DNA of 64,000 nucleotides from Spirochaetae bacterium HGW-Spirochaetae-1 (GTDB lineage: Bacteria > Spirochaetota > UBA4802 > UBA5550), in NCBI GenBank assembly GCA_002839375.1, contig PGXY01000001.1, positions 405,948-469,947 of the forward strand. The letters are read 5' to 3'. A program made the position numbers and the translations under genes. Of the stretch, positions 8,842 through 17,011 are shown piece by piece (position 1 is the stretch's first letter; each line of letters starts with the position of its first letter). The notes beneath the pieces were generated by a model that worked only from the letters and a program-made list of their open reading frames with translations, ran no database searches and was not told the DNA's origin.

Positions 8842-9878
8842 CGGCAATACGCGGCAGCCGGTTCCGTCGGGAGTTCCTGGTATTCACCGGTTCCATTATT
8901 CTTCTCGGAGCTGCGGTGATAACAGCGCTCGTCGTGGGGCGGTATCGCGTAGAGGCCGGGACTCTTCTGGACCTTGTGCGCATGGCCTTTTCGGGAGAGG
9001 CTATTCCTGAATATCTGGAAACACCGCTTCTCGTCATCCGTTCGGTTCGTATGCCCCGCATTATCATGGCCGTCATCGTAGGGGCTTCCCTCTCGGTTTC
9101 CGGGGCCGTGTTTCAGGGCATATTCAGAAATCCCCTGGTCTCACCTTCTATCCTGGGGGTTTCGGCCGGGGCCTCTTTCGGAGCCGCCCTGGCTATCATT
9201 CTGTGGAGGACGAATACGGTCAGCGTCGAGGTATCGGCCTTCATCTGGGCCCTCGCGGCTGTAACAGTGGCTTACCGCATAGGGCGGCGCGGGGGATCGT
9301 CGGTGACCACCCTGGTCCTGGCCGGGGTCATAGTCTCGGCTCTCTTCACCGCGGCGCTTTCCTTCATCAAATATACCGCCGATCCCTATGAGGAACTGCC
9401 GGCAATCGTGTTCTGGATCATGGGAGGGTTTACGGGGATACTCTGGAATGATGTCTTCCGGGTCCTGCCCCCCGCTGTTGCGGGGATAACGCTGCTTATT
9501 CTCTTTCGATGGCGCCTCAACGCCCTTTCTCTGGGTGATGAGGAGGCCACTGCCATGGGACTCAACGTACATCGGGAACGCGTCATTTATATTATCCTTG
9601 CTACACTCATTGTAGCCACGGCCATTTCGGCCTGCGGCGCCATCGGATGGGTGGGCCTGGTTGTTCCCCATATGGCGCGGCTCATCATGGGTCCCGACCA
9701 TAATCAGGTCATTCCCTTTTCAGCGGTCCTGGGCGGCGTGTTCATGCTGGTTATGGATACTATCGTGCGCGTTCTTCCCGGCGGAGAGATGCCCATCGGC
9801 ATAATAACGTCCTTTCTCGGGGCGCCCTTTCTCACCTACCTGCTTCTGCGCAAGCAGGGCGGAGACTGGCAGATGTAA
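8838..9878 (+). CDS. ABC importer permease (FecCD family)
   Basis: A 346-residue inner-membrane protein starting at GTG 8838 within the stop of the binding-protein gene. It has about ten hydrophobic segments and FecCD hallmarks: RMPRIIMAVIVGASLSVSGA, FRNPLVSPSILGVSAGASFG and GWVGLVVPHMARLIMG. One permease and one ATPase indicate a homodimeric channel. Family membership is secure; substrate is not determined. Confidence 0.93.
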   Translation: MTAIRGSRFRREFLVFTGSIILLGAAVITALVVGRYRVEAGTLLDLVRMAFSGEAIPEYLETPLLVIRSVRMPRIIMAVIVGASLSVSGAVFQGIFRNPLVSPSILGVSAGASFGAALAIILWRTNTVSVEVSAFIWALAAVTVAYRIGRRGGSSVTTLVLAGVIVSALFTAALSFIKYTADPYEELPAIVFWIMGGFTGILWNDVFRVLPPAVAGITLLILFRWRLNALSLGDEEATAMGLNVHRERVIYIILATLIVATAISACGAIGWVGLVVPHMARLIMGPDHNQVIPFSAVLGGVFMLVMDTIVRVLPGGEMPIGIITSFLGAPFLTYLLLRKQGGDWQM

Positions 9879-9892
9879 ACAAGGAGTATGAT

Positions 9893-10903
9893 ATGGAATG
9901 TACTTTCTGCGCATGGCAATGCGAAATTAAAGAAGGAGGCACCGGACAGTGCCGCATGTATACACTGGATAACGGTTCAATACGGGAACGCTTCCCGGAT
10001 CGCTGGTCTTCTCTCATGGTAAGCCATATCGAGTCCGTACCCCTGTATCACTTCATGCCCGGGAGCCGCTGTCTCATCATCGGGTCGGCGGGGTGCAACC
10101 TGGACTGTCATTACTGTTCAAACGCCTTCATCGCCAGGGCAGATCCGGAAAAGGCCGTTCTCAGCACTGTCGACGGTGATACGGTGATCCGCCGTATGAA
10201 GCAGACGGGAAGCAGTTCCCTCGTGTTCGGCATCAATGAACCGGCCGTTTCCCTTCCCGGCTTTCTCCGCCTGGCCAGCCGCTGCCGCGACGAGGGTATC
10301 CCCGTGGGGTCGCTGACGAACGGTTTCCTCACCACCGAAAGCGCCGTGATGCTGGGAGAGGCATGCCAGGCGGTAAATATCAGCCTCAAGGGCTTCACTG
10401 ATGATTTTTTCCGGCGCCATGCCGGAGGCGGGTCCGTGGAGCCCGTAAAGCGCAGTATAGAGATTCTGAGCAAAATGATCCACCTGGAAATAACAACTCC
10501 CGTGGTTCCCGGTGTTAATGACGGAGACCTGGAAAGGATGGCTGAGTTCATCGCCTCCTGCGGGCGCCATATCCCCTGGCATGTATTCCGGCTGCAGCCG
10601 GAGTACCGCATGACGGGTCATGCCGTGTCATCCGTGGAGGAACTGGCACGGCGCGTTGAATCGCTGCGGAAAGAGCTTCCCTTCATATATTTCGGAAATT
10701 TCGCCGGGTCGCAGTGGGTGAGCACGCGATGTCCTGACTGTGGTGAAACCGTCATAGAAAGGATCAACCTGGGAGGCTGCGGTGCAAAAATGACTGGGCA
10801 TGCATTGAAAGACAAGAACTGTGCTTCATGCGGGGCCTCCATAGCCTTCAGGGGCAACATAAATTTCTATACAGGAGAGGGGCAATGGACATCGGCATCA
10901 TAG
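9893..10903 (+). CDS. radical SAM enzyme (AmmeMemoRadiSam/PflA-activase-like)
   Basis: A 336-residue protein with RBS AAGGAG. The radical-SAM cluster motif is CNLDCHYC (CxxxCxxC, about residues 69-76), preceded by PLYHFMPGSRCLIIGSAG, a phrase typical of the AmmeMemoRadiSam-type and activase-type enzymes. The N-terminus has extra cysteines (CTFCAWQC) and the C-terminus a zinc-ribbon-like pair (CPDCGE and CASCGA), so further metal sites are likely. No glycyl-radical enzyme, AMMECR1 or Memo gene is nearby. It lies 14 nt after the permease gene and overlaps the next, unknown gene, so its substrate may be linked to the transported compound. Confidence 0.85.
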   Translation: MECTFCAWQCEIKEGGTGQCRMYTLDNGSIRERFPDRWSSLMVSHIESVPLYHFMPGSRCLIIGSAGCNLDCHYCSNAFIARADPEKAVLSTVDGDTVIRRMKQTGSSSLVFGINEPAVSLPGFLRLASRCRDEGIPVGSLTNGFLTTESAVMLGEACQAVNISLKGFTDDFFRRHAGGGSVEPVKRSIEILSKMIHLEITTPVVPGVNDGDLERMAEFIASCGRHIPWHVFRLQPEYRMTGHAVSSVEELARRVESLRKELPFIYFGNFAGSQWVSTRCPDCGETVIERINLGGCGAKMTGHALKDKNCASCGASIAFRGNINFYTGEGQWTSAS

Positions 10904-12030
10904 ACGTGGGTGAATGGCAGAAGGTGGTTGACTTCAGATCGGGACGCACTGCCACGGTTCCGGACCGGAGAACGGCTGATGTGGCGGCGGTAAAAGAAAT
11001 AATGTCCGCCCATCCCTATCCCGGCGACTGCGAAACGGAGTCCGTTGACTGGGCCTTCGCTACAGCGCAGTCCCTTATCGGTATTTTTGATCCCCGCTGT
11101 GTGATAATTACCGTGGGAACCCTTTATTTTACGGAAATGTCCCGTTCTCCCGGGGAATACGACAGGAGGCAACTGCTTGACGGTATACTGCAGTCACTGG
11201 AGAAGTTTAAAAGTAACTTCGACGGCGATGTGCTGGTTGCCGGAACGGGGTCCATGCTTCCCGTGGAGGGCTTCATTGAATGTCAGAATCTGCAGGGACT
11301 GAGCTGTGCCCGGGGCATGGGCCCGGTCCACTGCGGTTTTTATGACCTCTCGGATCATGACATGGCGTATCTGCGGGAACATCCCGGCATGGAACGCCTT
11401 CTCACCCGTGAAGAGGCGTTGAAGGACTGGGATGCCGCCGATGATTTTAAAGAACGGTTCCCCGAATATATTGCCGTGGCGCGGCGGGGATGGGCCTTCA
11501 GGAACTTTGGGTCGGGCCCGCGCCCGCTGCTTAAAATATCGGCCCGGGACCGGGAAATCCCCATCGTGTCTCCCCTGACGGTGGAATCCATCACGGCAGT
11601 GCCTGCGGTGATGGACGGCATCCTTTCCCGGGGCGGGAAGGTTGCCCTGGTCGTGATTGAGGGAGCGGGATGCGATGATATCCCCGGCGGCAGCCCTTGC
11701 AGTGCCGAGCTTGACTGGTACACCTACACGGGAGGCGATGATTTCTACCAGGCCCTCATGACCGGGACAGAACTTTACCGGCAGAGTTATCCGCCGGGAT
11801 TTCGTTATTACTTTGAAGACACGCCTGACAAGCCCTATCCCTATTCGGGGCCGTATAGGGAACTTCCGTCGACGCCCTGGATGTCCCGTGGTATAAAAAC
11901 AATTGCGGCCGGAAGCCGGGGTATCATCACCCATGTCATGTCGGGCGCCGACATAGCGCTGGAGTGTTTTGCCCGCGCCCTGTACAACTACGGTACCATG
12001 GCCGTGATCCGGGGAGACGGGGGAAAATGA
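10885..12030 (+). CDS. unrecognised 381-residue protein in the ABC/radical SAM cassette
   Basis: I do not recognise this family. ATG 10885 is chosen because AGGAGAGGGG precedes it; it overlaps the radical SAM gene by 19 nt. No signal peptide or membrane segment is seen, so it is probably cytoplasmic. Notable pieces are an N-terminal strand MDIGIIDVGEW, CVIITVGTLYF, a Cys-containing turn GLSCARGMGPVHCGF, a strand and loop VALVVIEGAGCDDIPGG followed by a Cys, and a Tyr/Pro-rich segment before the C-terminal ALYNYGTM. Several acidic and Cys residues could bind metal. The stop overlaps the following binding-protein start (ATGA), so it is co-translated with transport components. Confidence 0.7.
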   Translation: MDIGIIDVGEWQKVVDFRSGRTATVPDRRTADVAAVKEIMSAHPYPGDCETESVDWAFATAQSLIGIFDPRCVIITVGTLYFTEMSRSPGEYDRRQLLDGILQSLEKFKSNFDGDVLVAGTGSMLPVEGFIECQNLQGLSCARGMGPVHCGFYDLSDHDMAYLREHPGMERLLTREEALKDWDAADDFKERFPEYIAVARRGWAFRNFGSGPRPLLKISARDREIPIVSPLTVESITAVPAVMDGILSRGGKVALVVIEGAGCDDIPGGSPCSAELDWYTYTGGDDFYQALMTGTELYRQSYPPGFRYYFEDTPDKPYPYSGPYRELPSTPWMSRGIKTIAAGSRGIITHVMSGADIALECFARALYNYGTMAVIRGDGGK

Positions 12031-13115
12031 CCCGCCGGGAGCGGATAACCATACTCACTCTGTCTTTGCTCGTCGTTGTCGTAGCGGGATTTGTCCTGTT
12101 CATTTTTCACGGTTTCACCGACGTGGAAAAAAAGAACGGGGGGCGGTATGTTACGGACAGGGTTGGAAATAAAATGCTGATTCCCGAAAGGCCCGTTCGG
12201 ATCGCCTGCCTGGCGGGACCATCTTATGAAAAAATATTCATGCTGGGAGGCGCAGACAGGGTAGCCCTTATTCCCATTGAGATGCCTTCGTGGTCGTATG
12301 TGCTCAACCCGGAACTGAAAAATATCCCCATATCTCCCTATGGCCATGGCGGCGCTGACGTGGAGCGCATGCTGCAACTCAAGGTGGACCTGGTCATCCA
12401 CTGGCCCTGGGCCGTGAGCAGGGAGAGCCTGGAACGGGCCGGTCTCACGGGAGTTTGTCCCTACACGGACAAGCGGCGGCCTGAAACCATGGAGGCCTTC
12501 ATTAACAACTATCTTGACGAGATACGTTTTTATGGTGAGATACTGGGAGGGGACGCTCCTGACAGGGCCGGGGAGTATTGCCGGTATTACCGGGAAATCG
12601 TAAGCCTGGTGCGCCGGCGGATCGATAGCGTTCCCCGGGGAGAACGGCCCCGCGTCTATTACGCCATGCATAGTGATCTTCTTTCCACGCAGGGGAAGAA
12701 CAGCACAACGGCCTGGTCTGTAACTATGGCGGGCGGTGAGATGGTTTCACGCGAACTGACGGAGTATTTTGCCGGTGTTTCCGTGGAGCAGGTCATTGCC
12801 TGGAACCCGGCGTTTATTTTTGTGGGATATCAGGGCGATACGGATTCGCCGCTTTTCAAGAGCGCCTGGAAATCGGTAAAGGCAGTAAAGGAAAAAAATG
12901 TATATAGAATCCCCCGGGGTGCTTTTTTCTGGGACATGGCCAGCACCGAGGGCGGCCTTTTCCTTCTTTTTATGGCTAAAACCATGTATCCACGTCAGTT
13001 TTCCGATGTGGATATGGTGGAATACACGTGTAACTTCTACAAGAGGTTTTACCGATATCCTCTTACGGACGGACAGGCCCGCAGGATATTAAAGGGACAG
13101 CCGCCGTTATTGTAG
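12027..13115 (+). CDS. second ABC binding protein, N-terminally membrane-anchored
   Basis: A 362-residue protein starting at ATG 12027 (overlap ATGA). An N-terminal hydrophobic helix (LTLSLLVVVVAGFVLFIF) without a lipobox Cys suggests an uncleaved anchor, unlike the lipidated first binding protein. The rest is Peripla_BP_2-like: YVTDRVGNKMLIPERPVRIA, a block VERMLQLKVDLVIHWPW, and VEQVIAWNPAFIFVG near the C-terminal lobe. Phrases such as EQVIAWNP also occur in the first binding protein, so the two are distant paralogues. The stop codon lies inside the hairpin at 13109-13142. Two binding proteins for one permease could widen substrate range or hand over a modified cargo. Confidence 0.85.
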   Translation: MTRRERITILTLSLLVVVVAGFVLFIFHGFTDVEKKNGGRYVTDRVGNKMLIPERPVRIACLAGPSYEKIFMLGGADRVALIPIEMPSWSYVLNPELKNIPISPYGHGGADVERMLQLKVDLVIHWPWAVSRESLERAGLTGVCPYTDKRRPETMEAFINNYLDEIRFYGEILGGDAPDRAGEYCRYYREIVSLVRRRIDSVPRGERPRVYYAMHSDLLSTQGKNSTTAWSVTMAGGEMVSRELTEYFAGVSVEQVIAWNPAFIFVGYQGDTDSPLFKSAWKSVKAVKEKNVYRIPRGAFFWDMASTEGGLFLLFMAKTMYPRQFSDVDMVEYTCNFYKRFYRYPLTDGQARRILKGQPPLL

Positions 13116-13142
13116 GGACAAATAGCGATTTGTCCCTACAAT
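13109..13142. terminator. hairpin between convergent genes (15-bp arms)
   Basis: Arms ATTGTAGGGACAAAT and its exact complement enclose the 4-nt loop AGCG. The left arm includes the TAG stop of the upstream gene. It lies between convergent genes and has no long T tract. It probably acts as a bidirectional terminator or mRNA end-stabiliser; it could also be a mobile palindrome. Confidence 0.7.
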
Positions 13143-13160
13143 GGCAACGACAGCATTGTA

Positions 13161-14882
13161 TTATTCCAGAAAACTGCCCAGTTCAACCCGCGCCCAGGGT
13201 GTCTTCTGCGAGGGGTCAGAGCCGTAATAGCCAAAAAGCCCTTCAAGGACCAGCCCCGTATTGTCAAAGACGGCATGGTGCCCTTCTATCTCGCCGCCCT
13301 TCTCATAGTATTCCAGGTCGCCGTAGACGCAGTTGGGATTGAGAAAATCAATAATGTCGCGGGCCGTATCGAAATCGATGGTCCCGTATTCCTGCTCCAG
13401 AATTTTATAGAGCTCCCCATAGCGCCATTCCGAATCAGTGGTGTCACGCACAAGTGAAATCCAGGGGTCCATGGAGGTGAAGGCCATGCGCGGAATTATA
13501 TAGTGGTTCGTGGCCATGACCAGGTCGGACCATGATTCAATCTGCTCGGGGAAATAGAGACCCAGGGTTCGGGAGCCGTCGGGCAGGGTGATGGCGAAAC
13601 CGATGTCCTGAAACTCTTCAGGATAGATCCAGTCCTGGGTGCGCGTCATGATGCCGCGCTCGGGAAGCGTGTTATCGAGTAGATTTATCCACGGCGCCAG
13701 CAGGTACTCCTGCCAGGCGCGCAGGGTATCGGGCCCGTTAATTTCTTCGCCGCTGCTATCGGCACTCATGCCCTCTTCGATGACAATGCCGTTGGTATAT
13801 GTATCGCTGTACTCATCGTCGCCGAGAATATAAAGCCAGGATACGCCCCTGTCCTGCGTCTTCATGCGCGCCACGGCAGTGTCAAGACCGGGGCAGTTCT
13901 GCACGATATCCCGCATGACCAGGAGGCAGCACATGCCCGGCGTGCTCCTGGTGCCGGTGCCCATGACCACATCCATGCCCATGGAAAGACCCTGCGAATT
14001 GATGCCCGTGGTCTGTCCAACGAATCCCGGGGCCGTGACGCAGGTGAAGGGAAGGCCGTTGTCGGGGAGATACACAGCCATGCAGGCCACGTCCTGATAG
14101 ATATGGGCCGTGGGGAACATGAAGTCCCTGCCGTGATAGACCCCGCCGTCGGCAGTCGCGTTTCCCGATATCACGAATTCATTACATCCCAGCACAAAGG
14201 GATCGGCCTTCAGGAAGCGAACCGCATCACCATCCATCTCGATCGTGTCGCTGTTGTTTTCTATTTCAGCCTGTACTTCCGCGGGCAGCTCTCCCTTTCC
14301 GGCCAGGCTGGGAAGCACGCCGGTCATGATCATGGCAAAAAGTGCGTCTATGCCTTCGTTGAGGAGCAGTACATCGTCGAAGGTCACCTCGTATCCACGG
14401 TCCGAGGCCCCGCGGGCCACACCGGCCATCTCCTCTTGCAGGTAACCCGGTATGGAGGGCAGGGCATTTTTGCACGATACAAGGCCCTCGCTTATGATAT
14501 AGTCGAAGAGGATTTTTGTTTTCACGGGATCAATGCCGCTCAAGGACTTTATGACACCGCCGGTAAATTCCTTTGTCATACGGTAAACACCTTCGGCCAT
14601 GAGATAGCCCATCTGGTAGCCCATGGCTTCCGCGGAGCCCTGGAGAATGAGGAATTTTTTGCCGTTGCCGTCCACGGCAAGATAACCTGTTGCTCCTTCT
14701 GCCGTAACGGACTCGATGATAGTCAGGCCGTTGGCCTCTATGCCGGCCAGGGCATCGGCGGCCACGGTGCCGCATCGGTCCTGGTCCCTGTCACTTCCTG
14801 CGGGAGAGTCCTGGAAGCATCCCGCCAATATGGCGGCGAGAAGAAAATGAATGATAAGTAAAATCTGTGCCGGTTTTATCAT
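13161..14882 (-). CDS. C45-family N-terminal-nucleophile hydrolase-like lipoprotein
   Basis: A 573-residue protein. ATG 14882 is chosen because AGGAGGATATC precedes it; longer in-frame starts would run into the repeat region. The leader has lipobox ILAGC. The order 'ARGASDRGYEVTFDDVLLLN', then LGCNEFVISG with ATADGG, matches acyl-CoA:6-APA acyltransferase/phospholipase B-like C45 proteins, where autocleavage exposes the Cys (about residue 232) as nucleophile. Substrates in the family are amides such as penicillins or N-acyl amino acids; none can be assigned here. It is convergent to the ABC cassette. Two copies of the GGGGTCAGAGC word lie just upstream. Confidence 0.82.
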   Translation of the reverse strand: MIKPAQILLIIHFLLAAILAGCFQDSPAGSDRDQDRCGTVAADALAGIEANGLTIIESVTAEGATGYLAVDGNGKKFLILQGSAEAMGYQMGYLMAEGVYRMTKEFTGGVIKSLSGIDPVKTKILFDYIISEGLVSCKNALPSIPGYLQEEMAGVARGASDRGYEVTFDDVLLLNEGIDALFAMIMTGVLPSLAGKGELPAEVQAEIENNSDTIEMDGDAVRFLKADPFVLGCNEFVISGNATADGGVYHGRDFMFPTAHIYQDVACMAVYLPDNGLPFTCVTAPGFVGQTTGINSQGLSMGMDVVMGTGTRSTPGMCCLLVMRDIVQNCPGLDTAVARMKTQDRGVSWLYILGDDEYSDTYTNGIVIEEGMSADSSGEEINGPDTLRAWQEYLLAPWINLLDNTLPERGIMTRTQDWIYPEEFQDIGFAITLPDGSRTLGLYFPEQIESWSDLVMATNHYIIPRMAFTSMDPWISLVRDTTDSEWRYGELYKILEQEYGTIDFDTARDIIDFLNPNCVYGDLEYYEKGGEIEGHHAVFDNTGLVLEGLFGYYGSDPSQKTPWARVELGSFLE

Positions 14883-14903
14883 GATATCCTCCTTTTGGAA
14901 TAT

Positions 14904-14942
14904 GGGGTCAGAGCCCCTTTTCGGAAAAAATGGGGTCAGAGC
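14904..14942 (+). repeat. two direct copies of REP word GGGGTCAGAGC
   Basis: Copies at 14904-14914 and 14932-14942, 28 nt apart, both in plus orientation, separated by a C/T- then A-rich spacer. They lie directly upstream of the C45 gene's RBS. The same two-copy layout, inverted, occurs at 21617-21655. Confidence 0.9.
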
Positions 14943-14995
14943 ATTGCCAGGGGCATACATGCTCTCAGTGTAAGACGGGAACCGCAAAATTGCAT

Positions 14996-15010
14996 TGATA
15001 ATGATTACTG
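14996..15010. promoter_or_regulatory. possible Fur-like box
   Basis: TGATAATGATTACTG agrees at 12 of 15 positions with the 7-1-7 iron-box pattern TGATAAT-N-ATTATCA; the right half is weaker. It lies about 115 nt upstream of the C45 lipoprotein gene and near an iron-type ABC cassette. It is a single weak match, so only suggestive. Confidence 0.3.
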
Positions 15011-15122
15011 GCCCGGCCGGCCACAGCCGGCTGGAATTAACGTGTACTGCAAGTATACTCTAATACGAGCATATAAATGACGCGGGGAAAAATCAAGAAA
15101 AAACCGTCCAATGGGTCAAAAT

Positions 15123-15497
15123 TCATTTATTTTCCATGGGCAGCTCTTCCTTCTGCCACCGGCCCATACCGCCGGAAAGGTTGTAAACCTCGTCATATCC
15201 CCGTGAATAGAGGAACATAATGGCATAGGCCGACTGGACGCTGCCGTTGCAGACGCAGACAATAATGGCCTGTCGGTCAGGGATCAGCTTTTCGTAGAGA
15301 TCGGGGAGCTCTTTGAGGGGGATATTGATGCTGCCGGAAATCCTGGACTTTTCAAAGGCGGCTCTGTCCCGGACATCTACGATGACCGGGCTCTGACCCT
15401 CCCGTGATTGTTCCAGGACCCATTGCGGCGGCTTCATCCTGAATGAGCCGTCCATGACAGCGAGAAATCGGCTGATTCGGTCGGTATTTTTATCCAT
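15123..15497 (-). CDS. rhodanese-like sulfurtransferase domain protein
   Basis: A 124-residue single rhodanese domain, probably cytoplasmic. It has the PVIVDVRDRAAFEKSRISGS strand-helix unit (CH2A-like region with SGSINIP) and an active-site loop VCVCNGSVQSA with the Cys at about residue 82, followed by RGYDEVYNLSGGM. Rhodanese domains move sulfane sulfur or sense it. It is transcribed leftward and divergently from the CBS-domain gene. Confidence 0.85.
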   Translation of the reverse strand: MDKNTDRISRFLAVMDGSFRMKPPQWVLEQSREGQSPVIVDVRDRAAFEKSRISGSINIPLKELPDLYEKLIPDRQAIIVCVCNGSVQSAYAIMFLYSRGYDEVYNLSGGMGRWQKEELPMENK

Positions 15498-15584
15498 GCG
15501 GAAATACGCCCCTGTATAAAGAATATTTTGATTATATCGGCAACGTCATTATTTTGAAGGTAGATTTTTATAGTAAAGAAACTT

Positions 15585-15612
15585 TTGTCAATCTCGAAAT
15601 TAAAAATATAGT
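15585..15612 (+). promoter_or_regulatory. candidate promoter of CBS-domain gene
   Basis: TTGTCA (15585-15590), a 16-nt spacer and TATAGT (15607-15612) in an A+T-rich gap, about 85 nt before the CBS gene start. On the other strand TTGACA (complement of 15586-15591) overlaps the same site and could serve the rhodanese gene, but its -10 is poor. Confidence 0.45.
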
Positions 15613-15695
15613 AAAATACTAAAATAATCTTGATTTTTTCAACATCGTGGAATATCATATCAATCATTGACGATAAAGGTGAAAAGAGGTTATTC

Positions 15696-16163
15696 ATGAA
15701 GACAGCGGGGGAAATTCTAAAAGAAAAGAAAAAAAACGTTGGCAGTCTGATAACGGTTCCGGCCGATTCAACACTTTTTGAGGCGCTGCAGGTTATGGCG
15801 AAAAATAATATCGGCGCCGTCCTGGTCCGTGACGCGCGTGATGCCATCGTGGGAATCTGGACAGAACGGGACCTGGTCCATAACTCCGCAAAGGACGGCT
15901 TTGACTGCCGTAAATCAAGGGTCAGGGACCATATGACGACCCAGCTCAAATGGGCTCAGCATACCGATTCGGTTTACAATCTCATGGATAAATTTCTCGG
16001 CATGAAACTGCGCCACCTGCTCATTAAAAAAAATGATGAATATATCGGTATGCTTTCGTCGGGCGATGTGCTGAAGGCCCTGCTGGTGGAAAAAAACCGT
16101 GAGCTGAAGGAAGTGACCACTATTGTCGGGTGGGAGTATTACGAAAACTGGAAGGTTGAATGA
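15696..16163 (+). CDS. CBS-domain pair protein
   Basis: A 155-residue protein made of two CBS motifs (about residues 15-70 and 80-140): DSTLFEALQVMAKNNIGAVL with GIWTERDLV, then DSVYNLMDKFLGMKLRHLLI with GMLSSGDVLKALL. Stand-alone CBS pairs usually bind adenine nucleotides and signal energy state. ATG 15696 follows AAAAGAGG. It is followed by the ferredoxin gene, which has its own promoter. Confidence 0.88.
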   Translation: MKTAGEILKEKKKNVGSLITVPADSTLFEALQVMAKNNIGAVLVRDARDAIVGIWTERDLVHNSAKDGFDCRKSRVRDHMTTQLKWAQHTDSVYNLMDKFLGMKLRHLLIKKNDEYIGMLSSGDVLKALLVEKNRELKEVTTIVGWEYYENWKVE

Positions 16164-16192
16164 GACCCCCGGAATCCGGGCTGTTTAAAGTA

Positions 16193-16221
16193 TTGACATT
16201 TCGCTGTTTTCTGTGTAAAAT
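16193..16221 (+). promoter_or_regulatory. sigma70-type promoter of ferredoxin gene
   Basis: Perfect -35 TTGACA (16193-16198), 17-nt spacer, -10 TAAAAT (16216-16221), about 50 nt upstream of the ferredoxin ATG. Confidence 0.7.
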
Positions 16222-16272
16222 CAATCTGCTGAGTTCTTGAACCAGATAAAAATTCTCCTGTGGAGGTTGACC

Positions 16273-16449
16273 ATGGCATATAGAATCAATGCCGATGAAT
16301 GTACCGCCTGCGGCGCCTGTGAGCCCGAGTGCCCGGTTGAGTGTATTTCCGCGAAAAATGACGGAATCAGGATCATCGACGAGGATGCCTGTACCAGCTG
16401 CGGCGCCTGCGCCGATGTGTGTCCCGTGGAGTGTATTCACGAGGTTTGA
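16273..16449 (+). CDS. 2[4Fe-4S] ferredoxin
   Basis: A 58-residue clostridial-type ferredoxin with two CxxCxxCxxxCP clusters: CTACGACEPECPVEC and CTSCGACADVCPVEC. It is a soluble low-potential electron carrier. ATG 16273 follows GGAGG at a usual distance. Nfn complexes encoded elsewhere in the window use reduced ferredoxin, and this could be one partner; that link is inferred. Confidence 0.93.
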   Translation: MAYRINADECTACGACEPECPVECISAKNDGIRIIDEDACTSCGACADVCPVECIHEV

Positions 16450-16615
16450 CGCATCTTCCGGCGGTCGGGTGCTTTCCCTGCCCCTGCGGGCAAGAACGCC
16501 CCGGCCGCGGAATTATTACCGCATAACAAAGATCCTTCTCTTGATTTTCCCCGCTTAATGACTGCTTGAGAAAGCCTTTTATTAAATGATGTGTTTTGCC
16601 CTGTCTGCCCGGCCC

Positions 16616-16647
16616 AGGGTCAGAGCCTGTTTTGGGCTCTGACCCCT
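16616..16647. repeat. REP hairpin (inverted GGGTCAGAGC pair)
   Basis: GGGTCAGAGCC (16617-16627) and GGCTCTGACCC (16635-16645) are perfect 11-bp arms around a 7-nt loop. It lies downstream of the ferredoxin gene and is followed by a short T-rich tail, so it may also act as a terminator. Confidence 0.88.
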
Positions 16648-16829
16648 TGTCTTGCCGGAGGTTCAGCGTTATTATAGAGTAATAATGATACTGGCCGATT
16701 TCCTCGCTTCCGCAGCTATCAATGAGAATAAAATACAGCCTGTCAATGCGGTAAAATAGTAAGAAAAAGTAAATACTAGTAATAATTAATAATGTCATTT
16801 ACAAAATGCAACTATAAATTACAAAAGGT

Positions 16830-16858
16830 TTGACAGACAATTTTGTCATATTTATTGT
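16830..16858 (+). promoter_or_regulatory. sigma70-type promoter of TonB receptor
   Basis: TTGACA (16830-16835), 17-nt spacer, TATTGT (16853-16858). The spacer overlaps the inverted repeat TGACA-N8-TGTCA (16831-16848), a position where a repressor could act. Confidence 0.6.
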
Positions 16859-17011
16859 GCCTTTTAAGGCATAATAAATGCCGGTGAGTAAAGCGGCGGA
16901 CTGCTTTGTAAAGAATTCATACAGATAAAAAAACTTTCTTTAAAACAGATGTGCCTTTTTTTAAAAACCGGATTACTCACGGAAAAAAACAAAGATCATT
17001 TGGGGGACTTT

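Larger units (their letters stand above)
16450..17011. other. 562-nt gap with REP hairpin and receptor promoter
   Basis: No gene is seen here. The gap holds the REP hairpin at 16616-16647, an A+T-rich stretch, the receptor promoter at 16830-16858 and a small inverted repeat GGCAT-N5-ATGCC just after it (16868-16882), which could be an operator or a leader stem. Confidence 0.6.
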
